Assembly (NCBI GenBank): GCA_963850345.1
Contig: CAWKKW010000009.1
Coordinates: 186,001 to 250,000, forward strand
Direction: 5' to 3'
From: CAWKKW01 sp963850345
GTDB taxonomy: Bacteria > Acidobacteriota > Terriglobia > Terriglobales > Acidobacteriaceae
DNA length: 64,000 bases
A model generated the notes under the pieces. It saw nothing but the letters and a program-made list of their open reading frames with translations, did no database searches and had not been told where the DNA came from. Position numbers and translations under genes: made by a program. Below, piece by piece: positions 1-9,813 of the stretch (position 1 is its first letter; the number at the start of each line of letters is the position of its first letter).

Positions 1-2
1 CG

Positions 3-236
3 GTGCGCTGGCTGTTACAAATGGGTGGAGTCGAGACTGATAAGCAGCAGGGCATCTTGAAATTGAAGGAAACGGCGCTGCACGGCGACCTGCTCGCGCC
101 CTTTGCGAAGCTGCTGCTGGCCGTGGCTGCGCTGCGTGACAAAGATACGCAGCAAGCCTGCGGTCTGCTGCGCGACTTGTCTGGGGAGTATCCAAGGAAC
201 CCTCTTTACGCGCGCGAACTCCATCGTTGTCATTAA
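3..236 (+). CDS. C-terminal end of a TPR-type protein (5' truncated by window edge)
   Basis: The reading frame is open at the left edge, so only the last 77 codons are visible; the GTG at position 3 is probably internal. The residues form amphipathic helix pairs (a stretch with LLAPFAKLLLAVAALRDKD followed by a helix ending EYPRNPLYARE), which is the pattern of terminal tetratricopeptide-like repeats. There is no enzymatic motif. A 174-base gap separates it from the next gene on the same strand. The TPR-like assignment is inferred from helix pattern only. Confidence 0.5.
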   Translation: MRWLLQMGGVETDKQQGILKLKETALHGDLLAPFAKLLLAVAALRDKDTQQACGLLRDLSGEYPRNPLYARELHRCH

Positions 237-410
237 GCGCGCGTCATTTGCAGCTTCTGTCCGCACAGATTCTGCTTGCGTATCCTTCCAATCCGAAGTA
301 CAAACAGGAGACTCTCTGCGGAACTGATGAATTAAAGAATCACTGGGCCACTTGCCGAAGGTCTCACTTACTCAGTCAGCAGCGAGATTGCTCGTCTTTG
401 AGGGACTTCC

Positions 411-2363
411 TTGGCCACCTGCACGCGCTTTCTGCTTCTTGCTGTAAGTTTTGCCCTGTCGATTCCAGCCATTGCCGCCACCTGGCAACAGCCCACCCCA
501 GAAGAACTTTCGATGACCGCGGAACCCGCGGCCCCCGGCGCGTCTGCCATTTATCTCTTTCGCGAAGAGATCGCGGACGACAAACTGCACTTCCATTCGG
601 TGTATGTCCGAATGAAAATTCTCACTGAAGAAGGCAAGAAGTATGCCGACGTCGAGATGCCGACGTATCTTCAGGGTGAGTTTGGCCTCAGCGAAATTCA
701 GGCACGGACAATTCACAGCGATGGAACGGTGATCCCGTTTACCGGCAAGCCGTTTGATAAGCTCGTGTCCAAAACCAAGTTCGAGAGCTATCAAACCAAG
801 GTATTTACCATGCCGGACGTTCAGGTCGGCAGCATTCTCGAGTACCGCTACCAATTGGATTACGGCGATTACGTAGTAGTGTCGCCCCGCTGGTACATCC
901 AGCAGGACCTGTTTGTTCGCAAGGCCCACTATCGTTTTCTGCCGACGATTCGGGCGCTCGACGGAAATGCAAACGCCCGACTCTCTTACACCCGCGTGCT
1001 GCCGGCCGGCGTCGAGGTCAAATACGCGCCGATGCAGAACACCTACGAAGTAAGCGTGCAGAATATTCCAGCAACGCCAACCGAAGACTACATGCCGCCC
1101 GTCCACAGCCTCACCTATCGGGTGCTCTTCTACTACACCACCATCTTCAAAGTGGATGAGTTCTGGAAAGAGAAAGGCAAGAACTGGTCGAAAGAGATGG
1201 ATAGGTTCGCGGCGCCATCGAAGTTATCCGGTGCGGCGCAACAGATCGTTCAGCCCGGTGACAAGGACGGTCAGAAGGTAGCAAAAATCTACGCTGCGGT
1301 GATGAAGCTCGAGAACACCGACTTCACGCGCCAGCATACAGCCGCCGAAAACAAGGAGCAAGGCGTCAAGATCAAGACGGCTGCCGATATCTGGGAACAG
1401 AAGCGCGGCAGCTCGGACGAACTCGCGTTGCTCTTTATTGGACTGGCGCGGGCTGCGGGCCTGAAGGCGTATGCGATGGACGTAACGAATCGCGATAAAG
1501 GGATCTTCATCAAGGATTACCTCGAGATGGATCAGCTCGACGATGACATTGCCATCGTGGTGGTAGACGGAAAAGAGCAGTATTATGATCCCGGACAACG
1601 CTACTGCACGCTGGGCCAGCTTCACTGGAAGCACAGCTCTTCCATGGGATTGCGGCAGACCGACCATGGCACTGACCTGGCCGAAACGCCCGGAGCCGGA
1701 TACAAGGATTCTGTTCTGACCAGAGTTGCGAATCTTAAGCTAGACTCTACCGGCGCGTTGCAAGGCTGGATTACTCTCACCTTTAAAGGAGCCGAGGCGC
1801 TGTATTAGCGGCAGGCCGCGCTGAAGAGCGACGAGGAGGAAGTGAAGAAGCAGATGGACGACCGCGTGGAGGCAACACTGCCGCCCGGCGTGCATGTGAA
1901 AACCAACCACTTTCTCGGGATGAACGATCCTGCTTCGTGGCTGGTGGTGCGCATGGATGTCTCAGGCAACATGGGTACAGCGACAGCGAAACGTGTGATC
2001 CTACCCTCGACGTTTTTTGAAGCGCAAGGCAAGCCTCTCTTCACTGCGAGCAAGCGCGAAGCTGCCGTCGATTTGCACTATTGCAGTACGGTGCAGGACG
2101 AAGTGAACCTCGAACTTCCCAAGGAGTTGGCAGTCGAGAGCCTGCCGAAGAATGCCGGCATTCCTCTTCCGAAGAACGCGCTCTATACGTCCAGTTACGA
2201 GGTAAAGAACAATATCTACACACATAAGCGGGTGTTTATTCTGGCGAATGTTTTCTTTCTCCAGAATGAATACGGCACTTTGAAGGACTTCTATCAGAAG
2301 GTCGGCTCACAGGATCAAGAGCAGGCTATTTTGAAGGTGGCGGCTGTGGAAACCGGACAATGA
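411..2363 (+). pseudogene. DUF3857/transglutaminase-like exported protein, interrupted by an in-frame amber codon
   Basis: One frame encodes a signal peptide (about residues 1-22), a DUF3857 N-terminal domain, a transglutaminase-like core (around residues 325-400, with SSDELALLFIGLARAAGLKA) and a C-terminal beta-rich domain. It is interrupted by TAG at 1806-1808 (codon 466). Before the stop the protein reads GAEALY; after it, RQAALKSDEEEVKKQ. Relatives have an aromatic residue, usually Trp, between these parts, so a TGG to TAG change explains the break. The same frame then runs to 2363, giving about 650 codons, close to the 653 of the neighbour. The core has Ser where catalytic transglutaminases have Cys, so it was probably non-catalytic anyway. 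The end overlaps the next start by four bases (ATGA). A sequencing error cannot be excluded. Confidence 0.8.
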
Positions 2364-4321
2364 CTCCCTCGCGAAAACTGAATTGGGTTCTCTGTCTCGG
2401 TTGGCTGGTCACCATTCCCGCGCACGCCGGCGCCAGTTTTCCGGATTGGGTGTCGCAAGCAGCGAGTACGAAGCTCCCGGCGTTGCCGCCCGAAACCAAA
2501 GCAGTAGAACTGCTCGACGACACATTGGTGACGGTGTTTCCCGACGGCCGAGCGGTGGAGCGGCATCGCGAGGTCATCAAAATTATCAGGCCGCAAGGGC
2601 GGGACTACTCCGAGTTAGGCGTGTGGTTCTCAAAGGATCGCAAGCTGAATTCATTTCATGCGTGGAGCATCGGTCCGGACGGTCACCAGTACATCGTCAA
2701 AGACGATCAGGTTCGCGAAATTGGTTTGGATGAAGGCGGCCTGTTATATGTGGACGATCGCGCGAAGATTGTCCGGCCTCCTGGCTCCGATCCGGGTGGC
2801 GTTGTCGCTTACGAGATGGAGCGGCAAGTACCGAGCTATCGTTCAGAAGCGGTATGGGAGTTTCAGCAAACGATACCGATGGCGCGCACCGTGTTTGAAG
2901 TGGACCTGCCGCCAACCTGGCAACACTATGTTGCGTGGCTGCGTCACGATGCGACGACGCCAGTGGAAGTGGCGCCCAATCATTTCCGATGGGAGCTTAC
3001 GGACATTCCCGGCGTGAACCTGGAAGGCATTCCCCTGGCACCCTCAGAGCGGGCACTGGCGGGGCGCATGGTCGTGCACTACTCCGGATCGCCACTGCCA
3101 GAAGGTGACGGGCGATGGGCACAGATTGGAGACTGGTACGACACGCTTGCCTCGCCGCGCACAGAGGGCCCGATCGAGATCGCGTCGAAGGCGAGGGAAT
3201 TGGTCGGGGCGAGCACCGACTTCATCACCAAGATTCAAAACGTGGCGCAATTCATGCAACGAGACATTCGCTACGTCGGCATTGAAATCGGCATCGGAGG
3301 CTTGCAACCGCATCCAGCCGCGGATGTCTTTCGCAATCGCTACGGAGATTGCAAGGACAAGGCCACGCTGCTGATCTCGATGTTGAACGCAGTCGGTGTG
3401 CGCGCTACGTGGGTGCTCGTCGATACGCATCGCGGCTACGTGGACCCGTCTCTCCCTTCGATCGAAGGCAATCACGCCATCGCCGCCATCGAGATTCCTA
3501 AGGACCTCAGCGATCCGCGCTTGCAGGCAGTTGTCACGGCCAAGAGCGGTAGGCGGTATCTCATCTTTGATCCGACAAATGAATATGTCTCGATCGGCTT
3601 GCTGCCGACGTACTTACAAGGGGGCTACGGAATCCTCGTCGCAGGCAAGGACAGCCAGGTGATCCAGTTACCGAAGCTCGCGCCGGAAGCCGATATCTCG
3701 GAGTGGTCCGCAAAATTTGAGCTTGCCGAGGATGGTACGTTGAAGGGCGCGGTGAAGGAGACGTACTCCGGGGCTTCCGCGTTTCGGATTCGCAGCCTGT
3801 TCCAGGAGAAGGGCGAAAAGGAGCAGCGCGAGTACATGGAGAAGCAGCTTCGCTCCGACTTCTCGAGCTTCACTCTGGACTCTGAGAAGTCGGCCAACGC
3901 ACGCGAACTCGACAAGCAACTGGTCTTGAACTATGACGTGACGGCGCGGTCGTATGCGAAGACAGCGGGAAATCTGCTGTTGGTGCGCCCGCGCGTCGTA
4001 GGTACGGTGGTTTCTCCTTACGATGACAAGCCCCGTAAGTATCCGATCGACCTGGGCAGGACAGGGGTGTGGCGCGATAGCTTTGATGTTGCTTTGCCCG
4101 CTGGCTACGTGGTGGATGATCTGCCGGCCTCAGTCAACGTGGATGTAGGTTTCGCAAGTTACAAGAGTGAGGTCAAGTCGGACGTGAGCGCTTTGCATTA
4201 CACGCGCGAATACGTCGTGCGCGATCTGCAGCTTTCGCCGGAGAAGGATGCCGACCTGTGCAAACTCGAAGGCGCGATCCTCGCGGATGAGAACGGCAGC
4301 GCGGTTCTGAAGAAAAAGTAG
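2360..4321 (+). CDS. DUF3857 and transglutaminase-like domain exported protein
   Basis: This 653-residue protein begins with a signal peptide (about residues 1-24, ending AHAGAS). A DUF3857 domain and a transglutaminase-like core follow. The core keeps the papain-like triad: Cys in NRYGDCKDKATLL (about residue 332), His in IEGNHAIAAIEI and Asp in YLIFDPTNEY. A beta-rich C-terminal domain completes it. Such proteins act in the periplasm or on the cell surface, but substrates are unknown. It is translationally coupled to the preceding paralogue through an ATGA overlap and differs from it in retaining the nucleophile. The next gene is convergent, so transcription probably ends in the 58 bases that follow. 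Confidence 0.88.
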   Translation: MTPSRKLNWVLCLGWLVTIPAHAGASFPDWVSQAASTKLPALPPETKAVELLDDTLVTVFPDGRAVERHREVIKIIRPQGRDYSELGVWFSKDRKLNSFHAWSIGPDGHQYIVKDDQVREIGLDEGGLLYVDDRAKIVRPPGSDPGGVVAYEMERQVPSYRSEAVWEFQQTIPMARTVFEVDLPPTWQHYVAWLRHDATTPVEVAPNHFRWELTDIPGVNLEGIPLAPSERALAGRMVVHYSGSPLPEGDGRWAQIGDWYDTLASPRTEGPIEIASKARELVGASTDFITKIQNVAQFMQRDIRYVGIEIGIGGLQPHPAADVFRNRYGDCKDKATLLISMLNAVGVRATWVLVDTHRGYVDPSLPSIEGNHAIAAIEIPKDLSDPRLQAVVTAKSGRRYLIFDPTNEYVSIGLLPTYLQGGYGILVAGKDSQVIQLPKLAPEADISEWSAKFELAEDGTLKGAVKETYSGASAFRIRSLFQEKGEKEQREYMEKQLRSDFSSFTLDSEKSANARELDKQLVLNYDVTARSYAKTAGNLLLVRPRVVGTVVSPYDDKPRKYPIDLGRTGVWRDSFDVALPAGYVVDDLPASVNVDVGFASYKSEVKSDVSALHYTREYVVRDLQLSPEKDADLCKLEGAILADENGSAVLKKK

Positions 4322-4379
4322 AGGACGGTTACAAATACGCTTGTATCTCCAATTCGCAGGCGTGGAGAAACAGGAATGT

Positions 4380-5552
4380 TCAGCGTTTTGCTCTGTTCAG
4401 AGGCACAACCTGGACGGTGACATCGCGGACCTCTGCGAGGAAGCGGTTGAGCACCGATCCGCGCAATAGGATATCGAAGCGCGAGCGCACTGACTGGCCA
4501 AAGACCACGTGGGAGATGTTCTCCTGCTGCGCGAAGGCGATCAACGCGTCCGAGACTCGCTTGCTGCTCAGTACCACGACTTGTGCGCCGAGCGAACGAG
4601 CAAGTTTCTTGTACTCTTCCATGCGATGGAATGCCTCGGGATCGGCGTGGCCGCTCTCGTCCGGCGTCTCCACGTGTATCGCGTACCAGTTCGTCGCCAT
4701 GCGGCCGGCAACGCGCGCGCCCACACGTAGCAGGCGTTCGCCGCCTACACGGGAGGTCAGGCAGACCATGACCTTCTCTGGAATCGGCGCCTGCTCGAGG
4801 CCCTGAACCCGACGGTACTGGGCAGCCGAGGTGCTCACCTGCTCGGCCGTAGTGCGCAGCGCCAGTTCGCGCAGCATGTTCAGATTGCCCTTGCGGAAGA
4901 AGTTGGCGAGGGATTGCTCCACTTTTTCGGGCGCGTAGATTTTGCCCTGACGCAGGCGGTTGCGCAACTCATCGACGGTCACATCGACGTTTACCACTTC
5001 ATCGGCGCGCTTTAGGATGCTGTCGGGAACGGTCTCGCGCACGACCGTGTTCGCGGAACGAGCGACGGCATCGTTCAGCGTCTCCAGATGCTGGATGTTG
5101 ACCGCTGTCATCACGTTGATTCCGGCGTCAAGCAGCTCAAGCACGTCTTCGTAACGCTTACGGTTACGTGATCCGGGAACATTCGTATGCGCCAGTTCAT
5201 CCACGACGCAGGTATCCGGATGCCTGGCCAGGATCGCATCGACATCCATCTCCTTCAAGGTGACCGAACGGTAGGTGATCTCCTTTTGCGGAACGATTTC
5301 GATGTCGTGGATCAGCGCTGCTGTATCGGCCCGGCCATGCGTCTCGATGAGGCCAATCACGAGGTCGACGCCACGCTGGCGCAGCATATGGGCGTTCTCA
5401 AGCATCTGGTAGGTCTTCCCGACGCCGGGTGCGGCACCGAGATAGACGCGCAACTTGGCGCGTTCGGGAGTGTCGACCGTCAGATCGCTCGCCAGCACAT
5501 GTTCCGGCTCGCGTGCTGATTCAGTCTCGATTGGGAGCTTCGGTTCCTCCAT
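4380..5552 (-). CDS. kdpD: Stand-alone KdpD N-terminal sensor with universal-stress domain
   Basis: This 390-residue protein matches only the cytoplasmic N-terminal part of KdpD. Residues 33-240 hold the KdpD sensor domain with Walker A GAAPGVGKT (39-47) and Walker-B-like CVVDELAHTN. Residues from about 250 form a UspA-like domain. The four membrane helices, HisKA and ATPase domains of full-length KdpD (about 890 residues) are absent. It starts three bases after the stop of a membrane histidine kinase, so the pair is a split KdpD. No kdpFABC or kdpE lies in the window. The name is descriptive: a role in potassium or c-di-AMP sensing is inferred from the family. Confidence 0.85.
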   Translation of the reverse strand: MEEPKLPIETESAREPEHVLASDLTVDTPERAKLRVYLGAAPGVGKTYQMLENAHMLRQRGVDLVIGLIETHGRADTAALIHDIEIVPQKEITYRSVTLKEMDVDAILARHPDTCVVDELAHTNVPGSRNRKRYEDVLELLDAGINVMTAVNIQHLETLNDAVARSANTVVRETVPDSILKRADEVVNVDVTVDELRNRLRQGKIYAPEKVEQSLANFFRKGNLNMLRELALRTTAEQVSTSAAQYRRVQGLEQAPIPEKVMVCLTSRVGGERLLRVGARVAGRMATNWYAIHVETPDESGHADPEAFHRMEEYKKLARSLGAQVVVLSSKRVSDALIAFAQQENISHVVFGQSVRSRFDILLRGSVLNRFLAEVRDVTVQVVPLNRAKR

Positions 5553-5555
5553 GAC

Positions 5556-7406
5556 CTATCCGATCTCCACAGGGTGACGGGTAGGCAAGGCGCTCGCGAC
5601 TGGCAAGGTGAAGCTGAAGGTGGTGCCGGCCCCCAGTCGGCTCTCCACCGCTACCTGGCCGCCGAGAGATTCGACAAGACGGCGAACGAGCGAGAGGCCG
5701 AGACCGGTGCCCTGATCAGAACCCGCGTTGAAGCGGCCAAAGATTGCGGGGAGCCGCTCAGCCTCGATACCGCGTCCGTTGTCGCGCACGAAGAACTGGA
5801 CGCGGTCTTTCACTTCGATCGCTTCCAGCACGATTTCTCCCTCGGGCGGTGTATAGCGAATGGCGTTGCTGAGCAGATTGTCGAAGATGCTGTGCAGTGC
5901 GCGCCGGTCGGCCTGAATAAAAGAGAGATCAGGGAAGGCACGTACCACTAAGTTGATCTTCTTGGCCTGCGCTTCTTCATAGTTCCGGTTGGAGGCATCC
6001 TGCAATACGTCATAGGGACGGATACGTTCAAGCTTGACCGCTCGACCCCCGGTATCCAACTCGGCCACTTCAATCAGGTCGGACATCAAATCATCGAGAC
6101 GTTCGGCCTCTGCCTCCGCGCCCTGAACCAGGTCCACTTGCAGCGGTCTGAGTTCGCCGCCGAATCCTCGGGAAAGCGTATAGAGGCCGAGACGCAGAGT
6201 CTGCAGCGGCTCGCGGAGTTTCTTCGACGCGACCGAGATGAATCGCGTTTTGAAGCGGTCGACTTCTTGCATCTCGGTGACGTCCTCGAGCACCGTGACG
6301 GCGCCCAGCAGCTTGCCTTCGGCATCCCGCATAGGCGTTGCCCGCAGGCGATAACTGCGTTGTGCCTTGCCGATTCGCATGGGTAGAAGCGCGGCTTCAC
6401 CTTCCTGCGCTACAGGCCGCTGCATCGAGACCGCGTCGCGAACGGCGTCCAGGATTTTGCCGCCGCCCGGTGTGTTGGTAAGCGCCATGCGATCGCTGGC
6501 CGCCTCGCCGAGCAGTTCGATCGAGGCTTGGTTCAGGCGCAGAACATGACCCTTGGCATCTGTAACGATGACGGGTTCGAATATGGACTGGAGAACGGCA
6601 TCGCTCATCTGGTGTTCCATCTGTCGGCGGCCGGATTCGGTCTCGCGCAGATCTCGCAGACGAACAGCCATGCGGTTCAACTCGGTTGCGATGATGCCGA
6701 GGTCATCGCCGGAGCGCCACTCGATGCGAGCCTGCAGGTCTCCCTGACCGATGCGCTGCGCCGATTGCGCAGTCTGTCGCAGCGGTAGAACGATCGAAGC
6801 TCCGGTTGCGGCGGCGACCAGCAGGGCGGCCAGAAACGCCAGGGCGGCAAGCGTATTCGCGCGCGCGGCCGAAGTTGCTCCGTAGTTCGCGGCATCCGCA
6901 GCAGCTGTGTCGTGTTTCCTGCGCTCCGCCACGGAAGCCTGCTTCAGGGCCGCGTCGAGCCGTGCCAGGCCCGGCTCCAGTTCGTCTCTGGCCAGTGCCG
7001 CGATCTGTTCAGAGTTCGGCGCTGAAGCGAGGGTGCGCGTAAGCCTCGCGGCGAGAGCGCTGTGGATCTGCTGCAGCGGTTTCGACGAGAGATCTGGATC
7101 GGAGTTGGCCAGACTGAAGGATGCAGCGATGAACTGCTGTTGCGCGTCTTTCATCTGCCGCGCAAGCAGGTCCAACTCGCCGGTTCCAATCTCGTGCTGG
7201 ACTGCGAGTGTATGCGCTGTATCGAGTTCGCGAGAGATGAGGGGTTCCAGACCCGAGATAGCCTCAGAGGCGCGCGCGGTGTTCTCAACCAGCGCGGCTC
7301 TAGCGGCCGCACGATGCGTATCGATGCGGACCAGCAACGCCAGCCCGAACACGATTGCCAGCAGCAGAGTTCCGCCAACGATCAGTCTCTGATAGAAACT
7401 CAGCAT
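5556..7406 (-). CDS. HAMP-PAS histidine-kinase-like protein lacking the phospho-acceptor His
   Basis: Predicted order: TM1 (about residues 5-25), periplasmic four-helix sensor, TM2 (about 183-207), HAMP, PAS (about 265-378), dimerisation helices and a HATPase_c domain. The ATP-binding boxes are intact (DNLLSNAIRYTPP, VRDNGRGIE, GTGLGLSLVRRL). The H box reads SVASKKLREPLQTL, where kinases have SHELRTPL. The codon at the His position (6222-6224) is AAG, Lys. This predicts no standard autophosphorylation. I start at ATG 7406, which places TM1 at the N terminus; a TTG at 7481 would add 25 residues, and neither has a clear ribosome site. It is the first gene of a two-gene operon with the KdpD-like sensor. 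Confidence 0.82.
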   Translation of the reverse strand: MLSFYQRLIVGGTLLLAIVFGLALLVRIDTHRAAARAALVENTARASEAISGLEPLISRELDTAHTLAVQHEIGTGELDLLARQMKDAQQQFIAASFSLANSDPDLSSKPLQQIHSALAARLTRTLASAPNSEQIAALARDELEPGLARLDAALKQASVAERRKHDTAAADAANYGATSAARANTLAALAFLAALLVAAATGASIVLPLRQTAQSAQRIGQGDLQARIEWRSGDDLGIIATELNRMAVRLRDLRETESGRRQMEHQMSDAVLQSIFEPVIVTDAKGHVLRLNQASIELLGEAASDRMALTNTPGGGKILDAVRDAVSMQRPVAQEGEAALLPMRIGKAQRSYRLRATPMRDAEGKLLGAVTVLEDVTEMQEVDRFKTRFISVASKKLREPLQTLRLGLYTLSRGFGGELRPLQVDLVQGAEAEAERLDDLMSDLIEVAELDTGGRAVKLERIRPYDVLQDASNRNYEEAQAKKINLVVRAFPDLSFIQADRRALHSIFDNLLSNAIRYTPPEGEIVLEAIEVKDRVQFFVRDNGRGIEAERLPAIFGRFNAGSDQGTGLGLSLVRRLVESLGGQVAVESRLGAGTTFSFTLPVASALPTRHPVEIG

Positions 7407-7796
7407 AGTGGACGAAGACAGCGGTCGATTGAAACGCGTAGCCTTTCTTCGATCAGGTTGGCCGTTGTTAGCATCAGGCAAACGAACCGAAAGACTGGAG
7501 CGGCTGCTGAGTCATTCTCGTTAGACATTCACTGGTCAGACCTGTAACTCCCTCGACTTACCTGCATGGAACTCGATCTGCCGAATTCGGTGACAGCTTC
7601 GACTAGAGCACGCCGCCGGACGCGTCCGTTTCGCGTTTGCGGCTCAAGCTGAGTCTCTATTGTGCTCCATAGCTGTCCGCAAGCAAAGACTATCCGTCAG
7701 GATCGCTGTTCGACAATGCGGGGCCGAAGCGGCTTGCATCGCACGGACCATCCCTGGCTTTGCCGCACAGGTTCTTTGCAAACAGAAAGTCGGCCG
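7407..7796. other. Intergenic stretch between histidine kinase and VOC gene
   Basis: About 390 bases (315 if the kinase starts at TTG 7481). It must hold the promoter of the kinase/KdpD operon and the end of the VOC transcript. I see no convincing -35/-10 pair, strong hairpin, tRNA or small coding frame with family resemblance. Confidence 0.4.
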
Positions 7797-8237
7797 CTAA
7801 GAAGATGCGACGTGGGCGCCCCATTCCCTGGGATCCACATCGCGATCGTGTCTGGAGAAGACCCATCGATGCTGATCCAAGTCGTCCACGGCATATTGCC
7901 GTTCTCCATACTCGGTTATGTGTAGTTCCTCGACGATGGTGGCGCCCGCGGCCTTGCTCCGTTTGAAGTGTTGATCCACGTCCTCGACAAATATCATGAC
8001 GCTCTGGGTAGCGCCTCCAAGCTGGGCAGGCGTTCCCATGCCGGGCCGCACCGACCGTAGCATGATCCAGGCGTCTCCCAGGTGCATTTGTGCTCCCTCG
8101 GGCTCATCGGGCGGTCCATACCGAAAGTGCTCGACAAAGCCGAAGGTCTTGGTCAACCACTCGATGGCCTGAGCGGGATTCTCATAGACCAAGTGTGCTA
8201 TCTGAATGTTGGTCGGAACCGAGCGATTCTTGATCAT
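7797..8237 (-). CDS. VOC (glyoxalase/bleomycin-resistance fold) family protein
   Basis: This 146-residue protein has the paired beta-alpha-beta-beta-beta layout of the vicinal-oxygen-chelate superfamily. The first half begins IQIAHLVYENPAQAIEWLTKTFGF; the second runs from about residue 70 (VMIFVEDVDQHFKRSKAAGA) to YGERQYAVDDLDQHRWVFSRH. It is the PhnB-like type, usually cytosolic, with metal-dependent isomerase, dioxygenase or binding roles. Substrate cannot be predicted. It is separated by 76 bases from the membrane-protein gene upstream on the same strand and may be read from that transcript. Confidence 0.75.
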   Translation of the reverse strand: MIKNRSVPTNIQIAHLVYENPAQAIEWLTKTFGFVEHFRYGPPDEPEGAQMHLGDAWIMLRSVRPGMGTPAQLGGATQSVMIFVEDVDQHFKRSKAAGATIVEELHITEYGERQYAVDDLDQHRWVFSRHDRDVDPREWGAHVASS

Positions 8238-8313
8238 CGCAGCACTATAACGCGTGCCGGCTCAGGTCGCCATACCGAGTGAGGCGGAAGTCGGCAAGGT
8301 GCCGCCCCGGGGG

Positions 8314-9813
8314 CTAGCGTGCCGCCACGGCTCCGGAGGAAATGCGGCAGACCGCGACCGCTTGATTCTGATACGGGCAATCGAAGCCGGCGGGACCAGG
8401 GCGCTTGACCAAGATCCAGGTCACGGGGTATTCGGCGGCAAGGCGCTTGAAATCTGCTGGCATGAAGTGATTCCAACCTTCCTGGGCTTTGACTTCACGC
8501 TTCCATTCGTCGGCAAGCTGAGGGAAGAGCGAGACCGCTCCGCTGTCTTTCATGTAATCGGCCAGGACGCTGCGTTCGGCCATGGCGCGAAATCCATGAT
8601 CGTCGACGCCGGGTTCATTCATGTAATTAGGATCCAGGGCAAAGACGGCGTCCTTGGGAGTGTTTCCGCGAATCCACAGGAACGCGGAGAGCCACGGACT
8701 CTTTGACTTCAGGCCGGGCCACTCCACGTGCGGGCTGGATGGATAGGTACTGCGCGCAACCCACCACATCCCGGCGCAAAGCGGAACGAAGAGTGCGAGC
8801 GCGAGCCAGAGTCTGCGCTTGAACACATACTGCTCGACCAGCGCACCGAGAAACAGGAAGAAGATGACGTACACGAGATGCAGCGAGCGCATGGGTTGCA
8901 GGCGCGCGAAGTTCTGCATGGAGTCAGCGATGGAGCACACCATCGCCGCCGCAATCGACAGCACTCCGAAGCCGACCATCGCCAGGCAGAGACGGCGGAA
9001 GGCGGGCAGCGTGCCCCGCAATTGCAGTCTGCTCAGTGCCCATAGAATCGCGAGCGGCATCAGTGCGCCGGCCCATTCATACCAGGCCCAGTTGTAGACG
9101 AAAAAATAGGTGCGCATCATCAGAGCTTCGCGGTAAGGCCCTTGTGCCGGGCCCGGTACGAACCCACGAGGCAGCACCGCAGGGATGAGTCCGTAGACAG
9201 CGACTGGTTCCTGTTGGCGCATACGGGTGCGAGCCAGGCGCATGCTGACGAAGAAAGCCGCACAGTAGACGCTCATCTGCGGATGAATGAGCGCGGTGAG
9301 CACCAGCCAGACAAACGCCGCGCGATAACGCTGTGTGGCAAACGCGGCGATCGCGAATAAGGTGGTCGGCGTAGAGAGTGATCGCGCGGTGAGATAGGGG
9401 TCCATGATGACCAGCGCTGTCCCGGCAACGGGCACCGCGAGAACACCGGCCAGCAGCGCCACTCCGGTAAGGCAGGCGCGCCTGTCTTCAAAGCAGACGG
9501 TCAGCAACTGCCACGCAGCAAGGAGCAGTAGAAATATGCTGCTGACGTGCCAAAGAAAAATAGTCGTGTCGATCGGCAGGTGGGTCAGTCGGGAAGAGAA
9601 CGCGACCAGGTTTGAAAACAGCGAGAGCCGTCCGTGCGACATGAAAAACTGCGAGCCGAACGGGAACAGACTTGGGTCGACAGCCTTCTTTACTGCCGCA
9701 ACGTAGATTTCGGCATCGTCCGTTCCGAGATGATAGCCGTGAATGAGAGTGGCGACTGCGGTAAGGAGGAGCAACCAGAGGTAAGGAATTCGGGATCCTC
9801 CCGAACTCCTCAT
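8314..9813 (-). CDS. Polytopic membrane protein, GT-C-like
   Basis: The 499 residues hold about ten to twelve hydrophobic segments between residues 8 and 365 and a soluble C-terminal part of about 130 residues. Shortly after the first helix comes HLGTDDAEIY, an acidic pair in the loop position where GT-C glycosyltransferases and related lipid-linked-sugar enzymes carry catalytic carboxylates. The C-terminal part includes FLWIRGNTPKDAVFAL, seen in large uncharacterised membrane proteins of this type. Its start overlaps the stop of the GT2 gene by four bases, so the two are co-translated and may act on the same polyprenyl-linked substrate. The glycosyltransferase role is inference; I do not recognise a characterised homologue. 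Confidence 0.6.
   Translation of the reverse strand: MRSSGGSRIPYLWLLLLTAVATLIHGYHLGTDDAEIYVAAVKKAVDPSLFPFGSQFFMSHGRLSLFSNLVAFSSRLTHLPIDTTIFLWHVSSIFLLLLAAWQLLTVCFEDRRACLTGVALLAGVLAVPVAGTALVIMDPYLTARSLSTPTTLFAIAAFATQRYRAAFVWLVLTALIHPQMSVYCAAFFVSMRLARTRMRQQEPVAVYGLIPAVLPRGFVPGPAQGPYREALMMRTYFFVYNWAWYEWAGALMPLAILWALSRLQLRGTLPAFRRLCLAMVGFGVLSIAAAMVCSIADSMQNFARLQPMRSLHLVYVIFFLFLGALVEQYVFKRRLWLALALFVPLCAGMWWVARSTYPSSPHVEWPGLKSKSPWLSAFLWIRGNTPKDAVFALDPNYMNEPGVDDHGFRAMAERSVLADYMKDSGAVSLFPQLADEWKREVKAQEGWNHFMPADFKRLAAEYPVTWILVKRPGPAGFDCPYQNQAVAVCRISSGAVAAR

Noticed and set aside
372..1106. 244-codon minus-strand frame opposite the first DUF3857 gene
   Set aside because: The plus strand codes for a signal peptide and known domain across the same bases; the antisense frame shows no family features.
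4380..7406. A full potassium-transport kdp operon
   Set aside because: No KdpA, KdpB, KdpC or KdpE sequence occurs on either side; only the split sensor is found.
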